From Monomorium pharaonis (Eukaryota; Arthropoda; Insecta; Hymenoptera; Formicidae), in NCBI RefSeq assembly GCF_013373865.1, contig NC_050470.1, positions 8,850,373 to 8,914,372 on the forward strand: 64,000 nt of DNA, written 5' to 3'. The translations under genes and the position numbers were made by a program. The notes below the pieces were generated by a model. The model worked only from the letters and a program-made list of their open reading frames with translations. It did not search any database and was not told the origin of the DNA. This document shows positions 24,177-36,045 of this stretch, piece by piece (positions within the stretch are counted from its first letter, which is position 1; every line of letters starts with the position of its first letter).

Positions 24177-24240
24177 TACGACGCTTGACATAAATTATTT
24201 TAATCGTCAATAAAAAGTAAAACCGCTACAGTTCTCTCCT

Positions 24241-25257
24241 GCCGCTTTTCTTGCTGCAGGCGCCGTTTCTACGAAAATTTCTTTCGTAACGTCACCGGCG
24301 CCATTTCAAAGGCGGCGACGATCGCGGTTTCTGGCCCGGTCGCAGAGATCTAGCACGCCTAAAGACGCTTAGACGCGCGCGAACAACGCGGCTCGGTTCG
24401 TCCCTTTTTTGGATTTCGGAGTAACGAGGGGGGACAAAAGGGGACGCGTATCCTTCTCCCACGGCCAAAATAATACCGAGAACGGGCCCTTTGGCGGTGA
24501 CGGTTTCTGCATAGCGCCGGCGCCTATGTTTTTGCTATGTGTCCCCCGTTTCCTGCACGCCTCTTCTACCCTTCTCGTCGCCGCGAATCCTTCCCGCAAG
24601 CTAGATACTTATACATATACCCTGCGCGACATGTGAACACTGGCATATGCGCGATCCAAGTGCGATGACAGTTTCTCATGTCATCCACGGATCATTCCAC
24701 TTTCGTCGAACAAGGATACACGTTTCTCGCAGAGACGTCACGACGCGAATATGGACGGAGAGGTACTTTTTTTTTCTATTTTATCCCTCCCCCCCCCCCT
24801 TAGGAAGAATTCTCCTCTGCATAAAATATGGCAAAATTTTATGTTTTAAAAGAAAGACTTTTGCGCTACCGTAGATTTAGTTTGCCCGGTGCTCTACCGT
24901 TTCTTCAGTCGTATTTTCTTAATTCTGGAACTCTCCTTCGCAGGTAACGTATTACGTTATTATCGATCTATTTTTTTTCAGATAGCTATCTTTAAACACG
25001 CGAATGGGGTTTTGCGCAAACCTCTCCTTCATTTTGCCATGAGAAACGCGTCGCGCCTGTGCGACAAATTGTCGCGCGACCCTCCGCTGACCCTTCGACG
25101 GGGGTGTAAAAGGAGGAGAAAACCACGATATTTCTGATCGATAGCCTGAGAAGAAACAGCCTGCGAGCAGTCCGTCTATCGCGTGTCTTCTCGATGGCGT
25201 AGCGCGTCACAAAGCAGGTTTTAGAAATTATCTGGATGATGTAATTATGGCTTGGCA

Positions 25258-25260
<3 letters not shown>
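24241..25260. other. No gene seen
   Basis: Short open frames only. A C-run of about 12 lies at 24,788-24,799. Confidence 0.55.

Positions 25261-25304
<44 letters not shown>
25261..25304. repeat. (CT)22 microsatellite
   Basis: Perfect 44-bp CT run. Confidence 0.95.
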
Positions 25305-25308
<4 letters not shown>

Positions 25309-26700
25309 TTCTCTTTCTTTGCGGCGTGGTACGTGAATGATGGAAATCCGACACGGGACTAAACATCAAGAAGGTGTCCATCGGAAGACGCTAGTCGGTT
25401 ATTATAATTATGGTTCGTGAGACGAGAAGCGAAGTCTCGTCCTTTGCGAAGAAAACGCGTAAAATTACAGGGTAGGACGGCTCCTTTAGCCCTGCGTACT
25501 ACAATTTGGAAAATCGGTTGAAAAACCAACTAGGCTGACCCTCGCCACCCCTCGCCTTCCCACAGGAAGTGGGTATGACATACTGCTGCACAAATGTACA
25601 ATTTTTATATCAAGATAATTCGCTGCTCTCCTTACGCTAAGTAGTTACAACGCTCGTTTCAGGCTTATTCGGGATTTCGATGCGAGGCAAAGAAACTTTG
25701 GTTAGCCCTTTTTTTTTCCAGGAAATGTATAACAATCCCCATTTTTAGGTGTTTAGAGAATGTTCCGGATCGACCGACAAGAATAGATTGCGCGACGACA
25801 GAACTTTTCATTAGCATTTTTTTGTCCCCCTCGCGTTTCCTTCCCCCCTCCCCCCTTCCTGTTGGGACGAAACCAGGACGAAATTAATAGTATCGGGTCA
25901 CGGGGACGCGAGCAGAACACCGAGGAGGCTCCAATCCTCTCCATGGGTCCTTAACGAGAAAATAAATGCCCGCCAATTTTTCACGAACGACAGCGGCACG
26001 CCCTTACCACGCGGGACCACGCGAGGTAGATGAATTTTTAATTTCACGGCCCGAAGTTTTTCACCGGCAGGAAAAACCCGAAAAAGCCGGGCGTCGTCGT
26101 CACGGAACAAGATTACACGGCTTGCACTCCGACGCGAGATATTAATTCTTTCTTTCCACCCTTGTGTTTTTCAACCGTCCCGCGCTTCGTTCGTTACGCA
26201 CGCTTAATACCTCAGGGAAGAGAGGGAGGGGGGGGAATATCACGTAACGTTTTCCGCCAACGAATCTTTAGTTCATTAAATCTCAGGTCTTTGGGGTATG
26301 TTCTTTAACGAGATTGCAGACACGTGATTAAGAGATTGCTTTTCCTTTTATTTTTGTTTCTATTTTCTTTGGTTACGATAAGGCGAAGGTTCACATGCTC
26401 AAGAAGAGATTTTACCGGAAATTTGACCGAGTTGCAACAGCTACGAGCACATGCAACGTCAAGAATCATGTTCCCGGAAGAAGTACCGCAGTATCCTTCC
26501 GGCTTATCATGGGGCATTCATTCTCACTGATCGAGTATTGAACCGCTCGGGACCAATGACACGAGATCCAAAAAGCGAGAAACAGATCTGGTGACGGTAT
26601 AGCAGACGTCAAATTACGCGAACGCGGATGTTTGGAGCGTGCACGATTTAAAGACAAAAACGCCGGGATTCACCGGAAGCAACGGTAGTTTAATGCTCGA
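25305..26700. other. No gene seen
   Basis: Balanced composition, short overlapping open frames, no repeat of note beyond a C-rich run near 25,845 and a G-run near 26,229. Confidence 0.5.
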
Positions 26701-27500
26701 TGCACGCGTTACATACTGGATTTCAGCTTCCTTCACATAGAATGTGATTTGAGTAGAGTCGTAATTTATATCATTGAATCGAGCATATTTGCGTTGTATA
26801 CATTATTGTTGAGTGAAATTAATCTTCGAAATCAAGTTACTCACTAGAAAAGAGCCCCGACTCAAAAATTTTTAAAAGTTACAAAATTTCGGTAAAATAC
26901 ATAAAAGATATTGATACGTAATAAATATTTTTTTTCTAATTTACTGTGAAGTGAAATAAAATAAATTTTGCAAAATTTGTGCAACTCGTTTTCCGTTTTT
27001 ATTCTGTTCATAAACGAGATAAGACCAAATTTCATAGAGAAAATTTATTTCATTTAATGGAAGTTACAAATTTATATTTGTTTATACATTTATATCATTT
27101 TATATGATTTTATAACTTTATAAAGTACATAAATAAAACATATTAATATTTTATGCAATATTATAAACGTTAAAAATATTAGAATACATTTCTATTGCTT
27201 TTGATTATACATTTTTTTAATTCTTTAAATAACTGGTAGCTTTCTATTCAATAAATCTCGTTGATAAAAATAAGTTTCCTCTGTAAAATTTTGTTTCATC
27301 TTCTTTCGTTGGCAAATAAAATAAAAAATCAGATCACAATTTTCAACGATCGATTTTATCCTGTCGGAATAAATTCAAACAACAACAACAAGAACAACAA
27401 TCTCCCCTATGTGTTATCAAAGTTTCATAATTTTTTAACTTTTCCAGTTGACGACCTTCCCTCGTCAGTACTAAAATGTCAACTGTTATAATTCTCGGGG
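26701..27500. other. AT-rich island, no gene seen
   Basis: Contains a short interrupted (CAA)n tract at 27,378-27,400. The 76-codon frame at 27,261-27,491 is Asn-rich over this tract and not credible as a gene. Confidence 0.5.
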
Positions 27501-29899
27501 AAATTTTCATGCGATGCATTTAATTTGCCTTCACGACGAAAGCAGGTCAGATGTTGTGGGAGACAGCTTAAAGTGACGGGTCCGCGCAGTTAAGGCCCGT
27601 ACCCTCCGTACGTCGAGGAGGAGAGCCTCGAAATTTCGTGGCGCGCGTCTACGGGCTGCTCGTCGCCCGCAAAACCGCAGAAACGACATGCCGGCCTTTT
27701 GTCGTGCCGCGCGGCTGTCTGCAACGCAACGAAACTAGGACCATTATTATTACGTCACGCGAGCGTGTTGCCGCTGCGGTGCCGTTTTTTTTTTTTTTTT
27801 TTTATTGACGAGGAAGTCGCAGATGGCGTGATATTGTACGCACCTTTCGGGTATCCGCCGGAGGCGATCGCCGAACAATTTTTCGCGCCGAAATCATCGC
27901 CTTCCGGATTCGAGGGCCAAATGGTCTCACATTCGGGGGAGTGGGGAAGGAAGGAAAAAAAAAAAACCCAAACCCGGAAGAAGCGCGCGTCACGCGGCCG
28001 CAATTGTTCGCCAGAAGGATACATTTGAATTTTGCTTTATTTAGGAAGGGCTGAAAGGGAGGGCACGGACGCGCGCAAGTCGAGGCATGAACCTGAGCCA
28101 CGAAAGAGAGTGACGACAGTTCCGGGGCAGTCGTCGTCGCGCAAAACGACGGAGGCGTCTGGCCGGTGCCACCGGCACTCCCGTGTATCGATCATCCTCG
28201 CGTCTCCTGGAAAATGGAAGTCCCTCCGTACCGTGGAAACCGTCCCTTCGGCGAAATTTTCGACTCCCAGGCCATTTTCCTCCGTCGCGGAACAGTCACG
28301 CTCTTTTTCGGTGACCTCCTCGCCGGCCATCGATCACTGACAATTTCTTTTGGGTCTCTTCCCGAAGATCCTTGGCCCCTTTCTCTCGAGAACGGAGAAA
28401 ACGGCTACGGTAAAAAAAAAATGATGGGAAGAGAGAAACCAAGATTGAAAGAGAGAGAGAGAGGGGGCGGGGGAAGGGGGAAAAAGATAAAGAAGAAGAT
28501 AGCCCTGACCATGCCAAAGCACACAAGCTCCAGCGAGCCGTGAAACTCTCGTAAATTGTCGATTCATTAGCGGGGCTCGAAAAAAAGCTCCTCTCCGCGC
28601 GCTGCCTTTTTCGTAGCTCCACCCCCTTGGAATATCGAATTAAACGGGCCATGGCCAGATTATACCTCGCTCGTTATACAAATATATATATAATATATAT
28701 AGGTGTGTGTACGTACTAATAGTATATTATACGCGAGCGTATGTGTGCGCGCGGTCATTTAGCGACTACGCGACGAAAAATCTTCCCGGCGATTATAATG
28801 TCATTTGTCGGCGACGCGAGGCGAGGCGAGGTGAGGCGAGACGAGGCGACGCGACGCGCCGTCACGCCCCTTCCTCCACGGTTTTCCGCATGTGAACAAC
28901 ACTCGTGAAACAACCGCTGGTTCTATTATGCGACAGGATGAAGAAGACGACGGCGGCGCTGCTTGGCTGCCAGGAAGTGGCACACGCGAGCGAAATCGTT
29001 TCGCGGATTTGCGATTTGCGGAAATGTCGCCTCCGCCGCCGAGGTCCGTCACATGGGGAGATCCACGCGCGTGTGATTCCTCCCGAGGAAATATAAAAAG
29101 AAAAAAGAAAAAAGACGAGCGTAAAACGCAGGTCGTGCCTCATCGTTCCTGCGTTCCTCGCTGGAACTCGACGCGGCTAATTTCATCGACGTTCGCACAT
29201 AGAGGCGGGGAAAAAAAGGGGAAAAAAAATAGAGGACGCCACTCTTCAACGGGAGTCCGATGATTTTCAGCTGGCAGGTAACGCGAGGCGTATCGGATGC
29301 CCTCGATTAAACGTAATTCTCGGACTAATTTAATTCTCGAGCGCGAGCAAGAAGGACGACGCGACGGGAAAGGTGGAGGCAGGAAAGGCGACCGGGGGAA
29401 AATGAAATGGGAGAAACGTTCGTTAGGAATCGCGCAGACCAGAATTTCACGGTCGGTATCTGCCGATGTCCCGGGAGGGACGACCGGGGGAGGAGCGGGG
29501 GAACCATCGCGTATAAGCACACCGGCTCTTTCGAATCGGCGGACACGGCCACGCATAGTTATTTTCACGACATCCGCGCGGCAAAAGAAGCGACTATTCG
29601 CCATGGTCCGGTGCGCGGCGATGACAGTGGTTCGGGTGAAATTGGTCACTATGCTGCCACGACGAAGGCCGTTGCGGATCGACCGCAGTTACGGTTAAGC
29701 AGCGTCCGCGCGTAATTTCTATGGTTATCTGCCTGCCATTCGTCCGTCCGTCCGTCCGTACGCCCGTCGTGAAACCGTCGCCGTCTTCTGCCGCTCCTCG
29801 ATCTCGGGGTGTCTGCGGTTTCGTCGCAGCCCGGATTTCTGCGTTTTAATTCCACGTCGCATGGAAACATTGTCTCCCTTCCCCCTTCCCTCCCGGATA
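27501..29899. other. No gene seen; CpG-rich block
   Basis: Open frames overlap heavily on both strands, for example 27,699-28,101 and 29,140-29,715. A 19-T run lies at 27,785-27,803. No recognised domain. Confidence 0.5.
28811..28858. repeat. GAGGC-type pentanucleotide minisatellite
   Basis: About nine imperfect 5-bp units of GCGAG/GAGGC, degenerating into GCGAC. Confidence 0.85.
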
Positions 29900-30446
29900 G
29901 ATTAAAAGAACGTAATGATAATAATGACGTATGACTAATTGAAAATTTTAAAATGGTTTTCGACGTTCTAACTGACGCAGTAGATATAATTAGAAAGTAT
30001 AGAGCTAATGTAATCTATCTTATATATTTCAATTGTATTTTCTAAATCGGAATATTACTGTTTTTTCAATATGTTGTGTATTGAAAAAGAGTGAATAATA
30101 ATTTGATTTCAGTGCTACTTACAAGAATATCCAACAATCAATATATGCACTGTTTTTTAATGATAATATACTGATTCCAATGAGAGTTTCTTCTTAATAA
30201 AAATCGGAAAGACATAGTAAATAGTTAATAGAAAACATTTTGTACTTATATCAAAATCGGTTCTTGTTAAAATTTTTGTGCTCAACTTTTACCTATTTTC
30301 AAGTGTTAATGTAATTATATTATTTTAATATATGTTGTATTAAATTAATTTTCTCTCTTTCTTTCAATATTTCTCTGAATGTCAAACTGATACAATTTGT
30401 GGGTAAATAATTAAATTGTACGTGCCAATATATTATTTTAATATTA
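29900..30446. other. AT-rich island, no gene seen
   Basis: Left flank of the nested element cluster. No open frame and no inverted repeat with clear ends. Confidence 0.55.
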
Positions 30447-30631
30447 CACTCTTAAAAAATTTGTGTTACATTTAACATATTTCATATGTACCAGTTTAGC
30501 CATTCAAATTTTTGTGTCAATCTAACATAAAACAAATCTTAAAAAGTAAGTTAAATAATATGTAAAAAATTGATACAAAAATTTAACATTTCGACGGTAT
30601 CAGGCAACAAAATTTATTATTTTGACATTTA

Positions 30632-30771
30632 TGGCCAGTTGTTCCAACTTCTTGGTAAACTTACCTACCAGGTAAGCATGTGTCTATCTTCATTTCTTTT
30701 CTTAAATAAATAAAGACAAACATATATTTATCTGATAGGTAAGTTTACCAAGAAGTTGGAACAACCGACCC
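30632..30771. mobile_element. PIF/Harbinger-like MITE, 140 bp, inside family E
   Basis: The two arms at 30,638-30,666 and 30,737-30,765 are 29-bp perfect inverted repeats (beginning GTTGTTCCAACTTCTTGG). The outermost bases are TGGCCA at the left and, read inward, GGGTCG at the right. TTA occurs on both sides (30,629-30,631 and 30,772-30,774), matching the 3-bp TTA/TAA duplication known for PIF/Harbinger transposons. About 70 bp of AT-rich non-coding DNA separates the arms. The perfect arms imply recent insertion or hairpin-driven homogenisation. No transposase is present. Confidence 0.75.
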
Positions 30772-31066
30772 TTACAAGAAATAATTATTTATGATTTTTG
30801 TGAAAATTAAAATGTTAAATTGATATAATATACGTACTAAAAATTGTTGAAAGTCTACCAATAGAAGATCTCTTTATAATTAACAACATAAGGTCATAAG
30901 AAATATGTATTTAATTAGTAACTATTATAAAGAGAAAAGTACTACTATTTATTTATTCACTTCTACACATAAAGTGCGTCACCACAAATTTATGTATTTA
31001 CATATAAATTGTGTTATTTTAACTTTTATTTTAACTCTTGAAAGTACTTAATATTAATTTTACATA

Positions 31067-31193
31067 CACTAAAAAAAGTCTTATTGAACTAATTCGAAAT
31101 GTGGTAGGTTCAACCAGAATTCTAGCAGGTTCAACCAAAATCTGGTTGAACATACCACATTTCTAATTAGTTCAACAAGATTCTTTTTTAGTG
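31067..31193. mobile_element. Family D MITE, 127 bp, inside family E
   Basis: This near-complete palindrome begins CACTAAAAAAAGTC and ends GATTCTTTTTTAGTG. The arms pair for over 50 bases, including TTGAACTAATT and ATGTGGTAGGTTCAACCAGA in one arm and their near-complements in the other. TA lies on both sides (31,065-31,066 and 31,194-31,195). It is non-coding. The central GGTTCAACCA motif occurs twice in one orientation and once inverted. Confidence 0.8.
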
Positions 31194-31481
31194 TACAGAA
31201 GTGTAGTGTAGTGTTAAATTAACACACATTTATGTTAAAAATTTAATTTTTACACAGGAAAATTTTTGTACACAAATACAAAATGTTTTTTACTGTGTAC
31301 CGAAGAAATATGCTTCCATATTTTGTTTTCAAATTTTTTTACTATTAATTTTGTTCATAATATTTGTATTATTTTTTAAATATATTCTAAGATATTCATT
31401 TTGTGTTAAATTGACAAAAAAAATTGAGTAAACAGTTTAGAACATGCAATATATGTTTTTAATACAAATTTTTTAAGTGTG

Positions 31482-31620
31482 TACTAATAATCAACTATAA
31501 TAAATAAAGCACTGCAAATCGGTAAGACTTTACTGATTTTTTATTTAGAGAGTATGTTAACTATTATTATCTTCTATATTTTATTTAGAGTTTCTCCGAA
31601 CAATACAATTACTAAAGCGA
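31482..31620. other. AT-rich flank with a possible element end
   Basis: The stretch at about 31,511-31,553 (GCAAATCGGT..ACTGATT..ATTTAGAGAGT) resembles 43,369-43,405 (GCAAATCAGT..ACTGATT..ATTTAGAGAGT). It may be the terminus of another MITE family whose other end was not found. Confidence 0.3.
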
Positions 31621-31913
31621 CGCAACTACAACGTTTCGCAACGCGGCTGGAACGACTTGCAATTAATTGATCGACGCATCATAAACGAGGGCAAATTATC
31701 AAAATAAAGGCCACGAGGCTTTCGGGACGTTTCATTAAGCGATAGCGATGTTTCTCCTCCTCCCCGAGTGAGTTACGTTCACGAGACGACGATCGTGTTC
31801 GCGCACTCGCTGCGTTTACATCGATCGCGATTAACGACGCGTTAATTACTCCCGTGCACGTGACAAAAATACATCCGCCCGTCCGTCCGTTTAACGGCGT
31901 CAGTCGCACGAAC

Positions 31914-31943
<30 letters not shown>
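31914..31943. repeat. (CGG)10 trinucleotide repeat
   Basis: Perfect 30-bp CGG run, flanked upstream by a short (CCGT)n run at about 31,877-31,891. Confidence 0.93.
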
Positions 31944-31944
<1 letters not shown>

Positions 31945-32518
31945 TGGCAGATTCGAGCGAAATCACCCCCGCGTCGTCGGCGCGCATCACAACCCTCCCT
32001 CGTTTCCCGTTTCCCGTGAAAGCTAGCAGCCGGCCGTGCTGGTAGGGGTGCTTTAAAATGAAAAGGTAATGACTTGTGACCGGAGATGATTTCGAGTGGC
32101 CGCGTATCGGCCGGACAATGGTCATTGTTGGCCAACACCACGGTCACGCTTCGCAGAGGGATGATCGCCTGGCGGCCGCATCGGGTTGGCATGATTTATT
32201 TTTGGTTCGCTCTTAGCGCGCACCGCCGCTACCATCATCGGTACTAAACACAATCGATCCATCGTTCTGCCTCAATGAATTAACCGTCGTTACCGAAAAT
32301 CCGCCTACGTGACGGACGGCTTTAATGCTCTTCGACTTCGATCGATTCTGTGTATATAAATTCAAACGGCAATTTACGTGTCACGTAATACCCATTGAAA
32401 TGTTAAACTAGCATCGAAATATCGAACGCCCATCGTTACGGTCGTCTTACGCGAGACTGATTTCCTTCAATTAATTCCAGCAATTGAAAAACAATAAAAT
32501 TCAAAGGAGAGAGAAACA

Positions 32519-32536
32519 GAGAGAGAGAGAGAGAGA
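32519..32536. repeat. (GA)9 microsatellite
   Basis: Perfect 18-bp GA run. Confidence 0.9.
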
Positions 32537-32900
32537 TTCCTGACCCTATTCTTTGTCCGTGTTTCCTTAATAGAATCTCGCCGCACGCATCTGGCGGCGG
32601 ACAAAACTATAAATTATGCCCCGTCATAAAAGGTTCGCGTTATCCGCGATCTGAGATACTGAGTTTTTGCATTTGATTTATCTCCGGACGGCCGCGGCGC
32701 GCCAGTCAACATCCCACGTATCACTTTCTACGATGTTAGCAACGAGGGCACAAGTTCTACTTCGCCGACTTGATCAACGTACGCTACATCACATTTTCGC
32801 ATGTGTAATTGAAACCGCGCACCGCAACAAGAAACGATCCCGTCCGTAATAGGCGGTGTCGATCATCGTATCGACTATTAGGTCTTTAATTAGATAATTG

Positions 32901-33500
32901 CGAAATAACGTCAATATAATAGGAGAATCTATTAATCACCATCTTGATCTGAAACTGTCACGAAGCAAATATTACGACATTCGGTGCGATGTCACGTCAT
33001 ACTACATAATATTTCAATACGTAAATATACGCGCTGATTTATAATTTTATGTTACTCTGATTACTTGTAAAAGTTATGTCATTTAAGGGGACAGTCTGTC
33101 TTGCCGATTAAGCAACAATTTTCGTAACGAAATTTTGTATATATTTCTTTTATCTTTGATATTTTTTTCGTTTTTAGTACAAAGATCAGACTTGGAAAAG
33201 AGTTTTTTTTTTATTTATAAATTTTAAAATTATTTTCCAAAATTAAAGTATATACGCATTACTATTACAGTTCATAAACTGGACCGAGAACGAAAAGAAA
33301 TACATATAAAATCTTGTTAATGATACGCACTAATAATTCTATACCCCGTTTAAATTTGTGACGGTATCCCTCTAATACATTATTTTTATCGTTACTGGTA
33401 TTTTTATTTTCAAACAATTACTTTTTGGCTGTTCTTCTTCCAGCTGATATTTCAAGTTTCTCTATCTCTCTACATTATTCCCTTACAAGATTTCAAATAC
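32901..33500. other. AT-rich island, no gene seen
   Basis: No open frame or recognisable element ends. Confidence 0.5.
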
Positions 33501-33960
33501 GCGAATCGTGTCCTTTTGTGATCTCACCGGCTCAATTGGTAGGAACGCTATTACGTTTCGCCGTGTAACCGCTCGCGAGGCTGACAGACATTCGCGTGTA
33601 AACCTCCGGGAGAACTTGTCCCCGGTGCTCCGAAGTAAATCTCCTATCTATCCTTCCAGTCGCGAATGTTGGAAAAAGAGGAGTCTGCGCTGCTCCATAG
33701 AGGGGCTCGTAAAGGGTTCACGGCGCGGCGCTCGATCGCCGTGATTTATGGGACTCGCGGCGAACGAGACGGGACGGGACGAGCTCCGCCACCGGCCGAT
33801 GAGAACCACTGTCATGGCGGAGACAAAAGGACCTCCCGATACCAAGTACGGACGGACTGTCTGTCGTCGCGCTGTCAGTAAGAGTCTGCACCGCCGTTTT
33901 GTATATCCGATGAGTCCCGGGAGAAGAGAGAAAGGGAGAACGACGATCGAGACGATCGGA

Positions 33961-34028
33961 ACGAGAAGAGGAGAAAGAAAGAGAAAGAGAGAGAGGGAGG
34001 TAGAGAGAGAGAGAGAGAGAGAGAGAGC
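33961..34028. repeat. (GA)n-rich tract with a perfect (AG)13 end
   Basis: Interrupted GAGAAA units followed by a perfect AG run from 34,002. Confidence 0.92.
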
Positions 34029-34456
34029 GATGAGTCGGAGGCGCCATCTTAGTCTGCATTCCATTGTTTTAGATGATTCATACGCGGGCCCAGCCCCGGA
34101 GGGCCTCCTAATTTATTAGTTTGAATATCGAGCGCAGCCAGCGGGAGGAGGAATACGTGGAGGCAAGAAGATGGAAAGAAGAGCGAGAGAGGAGAGGAGG
34201 TCAAGAAGAGGGAAGAGGAGGACGAAGAAGTCGGGCCAGAAGAACGACGAAGAGCGAGAGAAGGCTGCTAGCTGGGTGGCCGGGGACCGTCTCTTGTTTA
34301 TACTCTTGCCTCCCCCTCCCCTCCGCCTCCGGGGGCCTACCTCCTGACTCTCCTTCTCTCTCTCTTTCTCTCTCATCTTCTTTCTCCACCGCCACCACCA
34401 CCTTCTCCTCCTCATTTTCTTACTTCTTCCTTAGAGCAACAGATTCTCTCAGGCCA

Positions 34457-34480
34457 CTCTCTCTCTCCCTCTCTCTCTCT
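34457..34480. repeat. (CT)n tract
   Basis: Near-perfect CT run with one CC interruption. Confidence 0.88.
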
Positions 34481-34540
34481 TTTCGATTCAAGTGTCTAAA
34501 CCTTGTTTATGACTAATCTGATGCTGACAGCAGAAACGTA

Positions 34541-35140
34541 TTGCGTCAGTTATATACACATGCGTCACATATAAAGATATTACACCACGATATAATCGTC
34601 GAAATACAATCGGCGGGTGAGATAAGATTGAGTTGATGCATCCTTGATAGATATACCTTGGACGCTTTGATTTTTATCCTGCTCGTTATTAAAGATGACA
34701 TAATAACATGGGCGTGTCCCGACGGGAAGTTGGGGAGATTCAAACTACCCTTCGTCAAAAATTTTTTTGTCATTTTTTTGAATTACGAAATACTTTACTT
34801 TTGACTCGAAATAAATTTTTTATTATCACGTAAAATATTATTTTCTCTCCCTGTTACGACCGTACAAGTATAATAATTTCTGGAACTTTCGTTGGTTAAA
34901 ACTCTGTGTGACAGCATAAGGAAATTTTTCATCGAGAATTTTACATCGAAAAACAGAATATGCGCTCTGCGTTTAATCAAATTTTATTTACAGAATACAA
35001 ATAGCGCCCTCTTGTGTCACTCAATATTTATCTCATTCAAAATCAGAAACGAGGAAATATTATTATCTGTAAAATATTTACGAAAGCAATGTATTAATCT
35101 AAACAATCGCTGTTTATGTTGTTAACAGAATTGATAAATC
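34541..35140. other. AT-rich island, no gene seen
   Basis: Short open frames on both strands (34,546-34,773, 34,795-34,980, 34,892-35,125) have no recognised domain. Confidence 0.5.
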
Positions 35141-36025
35141 TCATCCCCACCCGAAAAACTCTTGAATACGCTCATCCGTAGTAACACGATAGGCTATCAT
35201 CCTTAATCAGAGTTCGCTACACTGTGCCGCAGCGATTTTCTACGCCATCGTAACGACCGCGTACGTATTTCCTTTTTTTTTTTTTTCACTCCTAATGGAG
35301 CTTCGCTTTGCTTCCTTAGTCGCATTGTCCCTTCCTCCCGATGATTCAAACGTTACAGAGGCGCATCACGTACTCCAGGTGCGCCACGGATCCGAAACCC
35401 GCCGCGTTTGAATGACGCTTCTTTCTCAGAATTTAGCGAACAAATCGTGCGTCGTGGCAAAACGTTGTGCGCGCGGCACTCAAAAAGAATATCGAAATAA
35501 CGGGCATACGCTCCGCGAATTATGATCCTCCGCTCGCTAAGAGTAACACGTATTGCCGTCTCAACTCTTTTCTTTTTAGAGATAAAAAAAATCCCAATTC
35601 CACCTCTAATCCTTTGTAATTAGTCCCTTAATCTCTGAACGCGAGACTCTACGGATAGAGCTGTAAACGCGTTCCCTCAGTGGCATTCTCAAGTGTTTCA
35701 TGTTGAACGAACTTTAGTTATGCGCCGCGCACACGATTCTCGATAGAGGGTTATATTTTACGCGTCGCGCGCGGAACTTTTGAAGAAATTCTGCGGAAGA
35801 CGCCTTAAAGAGAGGGCATCGGCCGACGAGAATGGAAATAAAATGCAGCAACATGCAACACGAGACGCTGTCAAACGATTTAGCCCCGTGGCACGTATCC
35901 CGGTGCCTTAGATATGGATCTTCCCGGGAACGTTTCTTTCTGTCGCGCCTAGAAAAAATCAGAAAAAGGTTCGCGGTCGCGGACGAGAACGAGGAGGACG
36001 AAAGGGGGAAGGAGGAGATGAAAGG

Positions 36026-36045
36026 CGAGCGGGGGCCCCCGCTCG
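36026..36045. repeat. 20-bp perfect GC palindrome
   Basis: CGAGCGGGGG followed directly by its reverse complement. Cruciform or G-quadruplex potential only. Confidence 0.88.

Larger units (their letters stand above)
30447..31481. mobile_element. Family E element, 1,035 bp, host of two nested MITEs
   Basis: The left end (CACTCTTAAAAAATTTG from 30,447) and the reverse complement of the right end (CACACTTAAAAAATTTG, ending 31,481) match at 16 of 17 positions. Similarity continues more weakly inward (TGTGTTACATTTAACATAT against TGTATTAAAAACATATA). TA flanks both ends (30,445-30,446 and 31,482-31,483). Removing the two nested insertions and their duplications leaves about 760 bp with no coding frame, so it is non-autonomous. 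TA target choice and the CAC terminus fit the IS630-Tc1-mariner superfamily. The assignment rests on ends only. Confidence 0.7.
31621..32900. other. No gene seen
   Basis: GC-richer DNA with a (CGG)n tract. The poly-Ala and poly-Arg open frames at 31,679-32,192 arise from that tract. Confidence 0.55.
33501..34540. other. No gene seen; purine/pyrimidine-biased block
   Basis: The plus strand is purine-rich from about 33,900 to 34,260 and pyrimidine-rich from 34,290 to 34,480. The Arg/Glu- and Ser/Leu-rich frames follow from this. The strand switch near 34,270 gives a loosely self-complementary arrangement. Confidence 0.5.

Noticed and set aside
31679..32192. Frames with Ala or Arg runs
   Set aside because: Produced by the (CGG)10 repeat.
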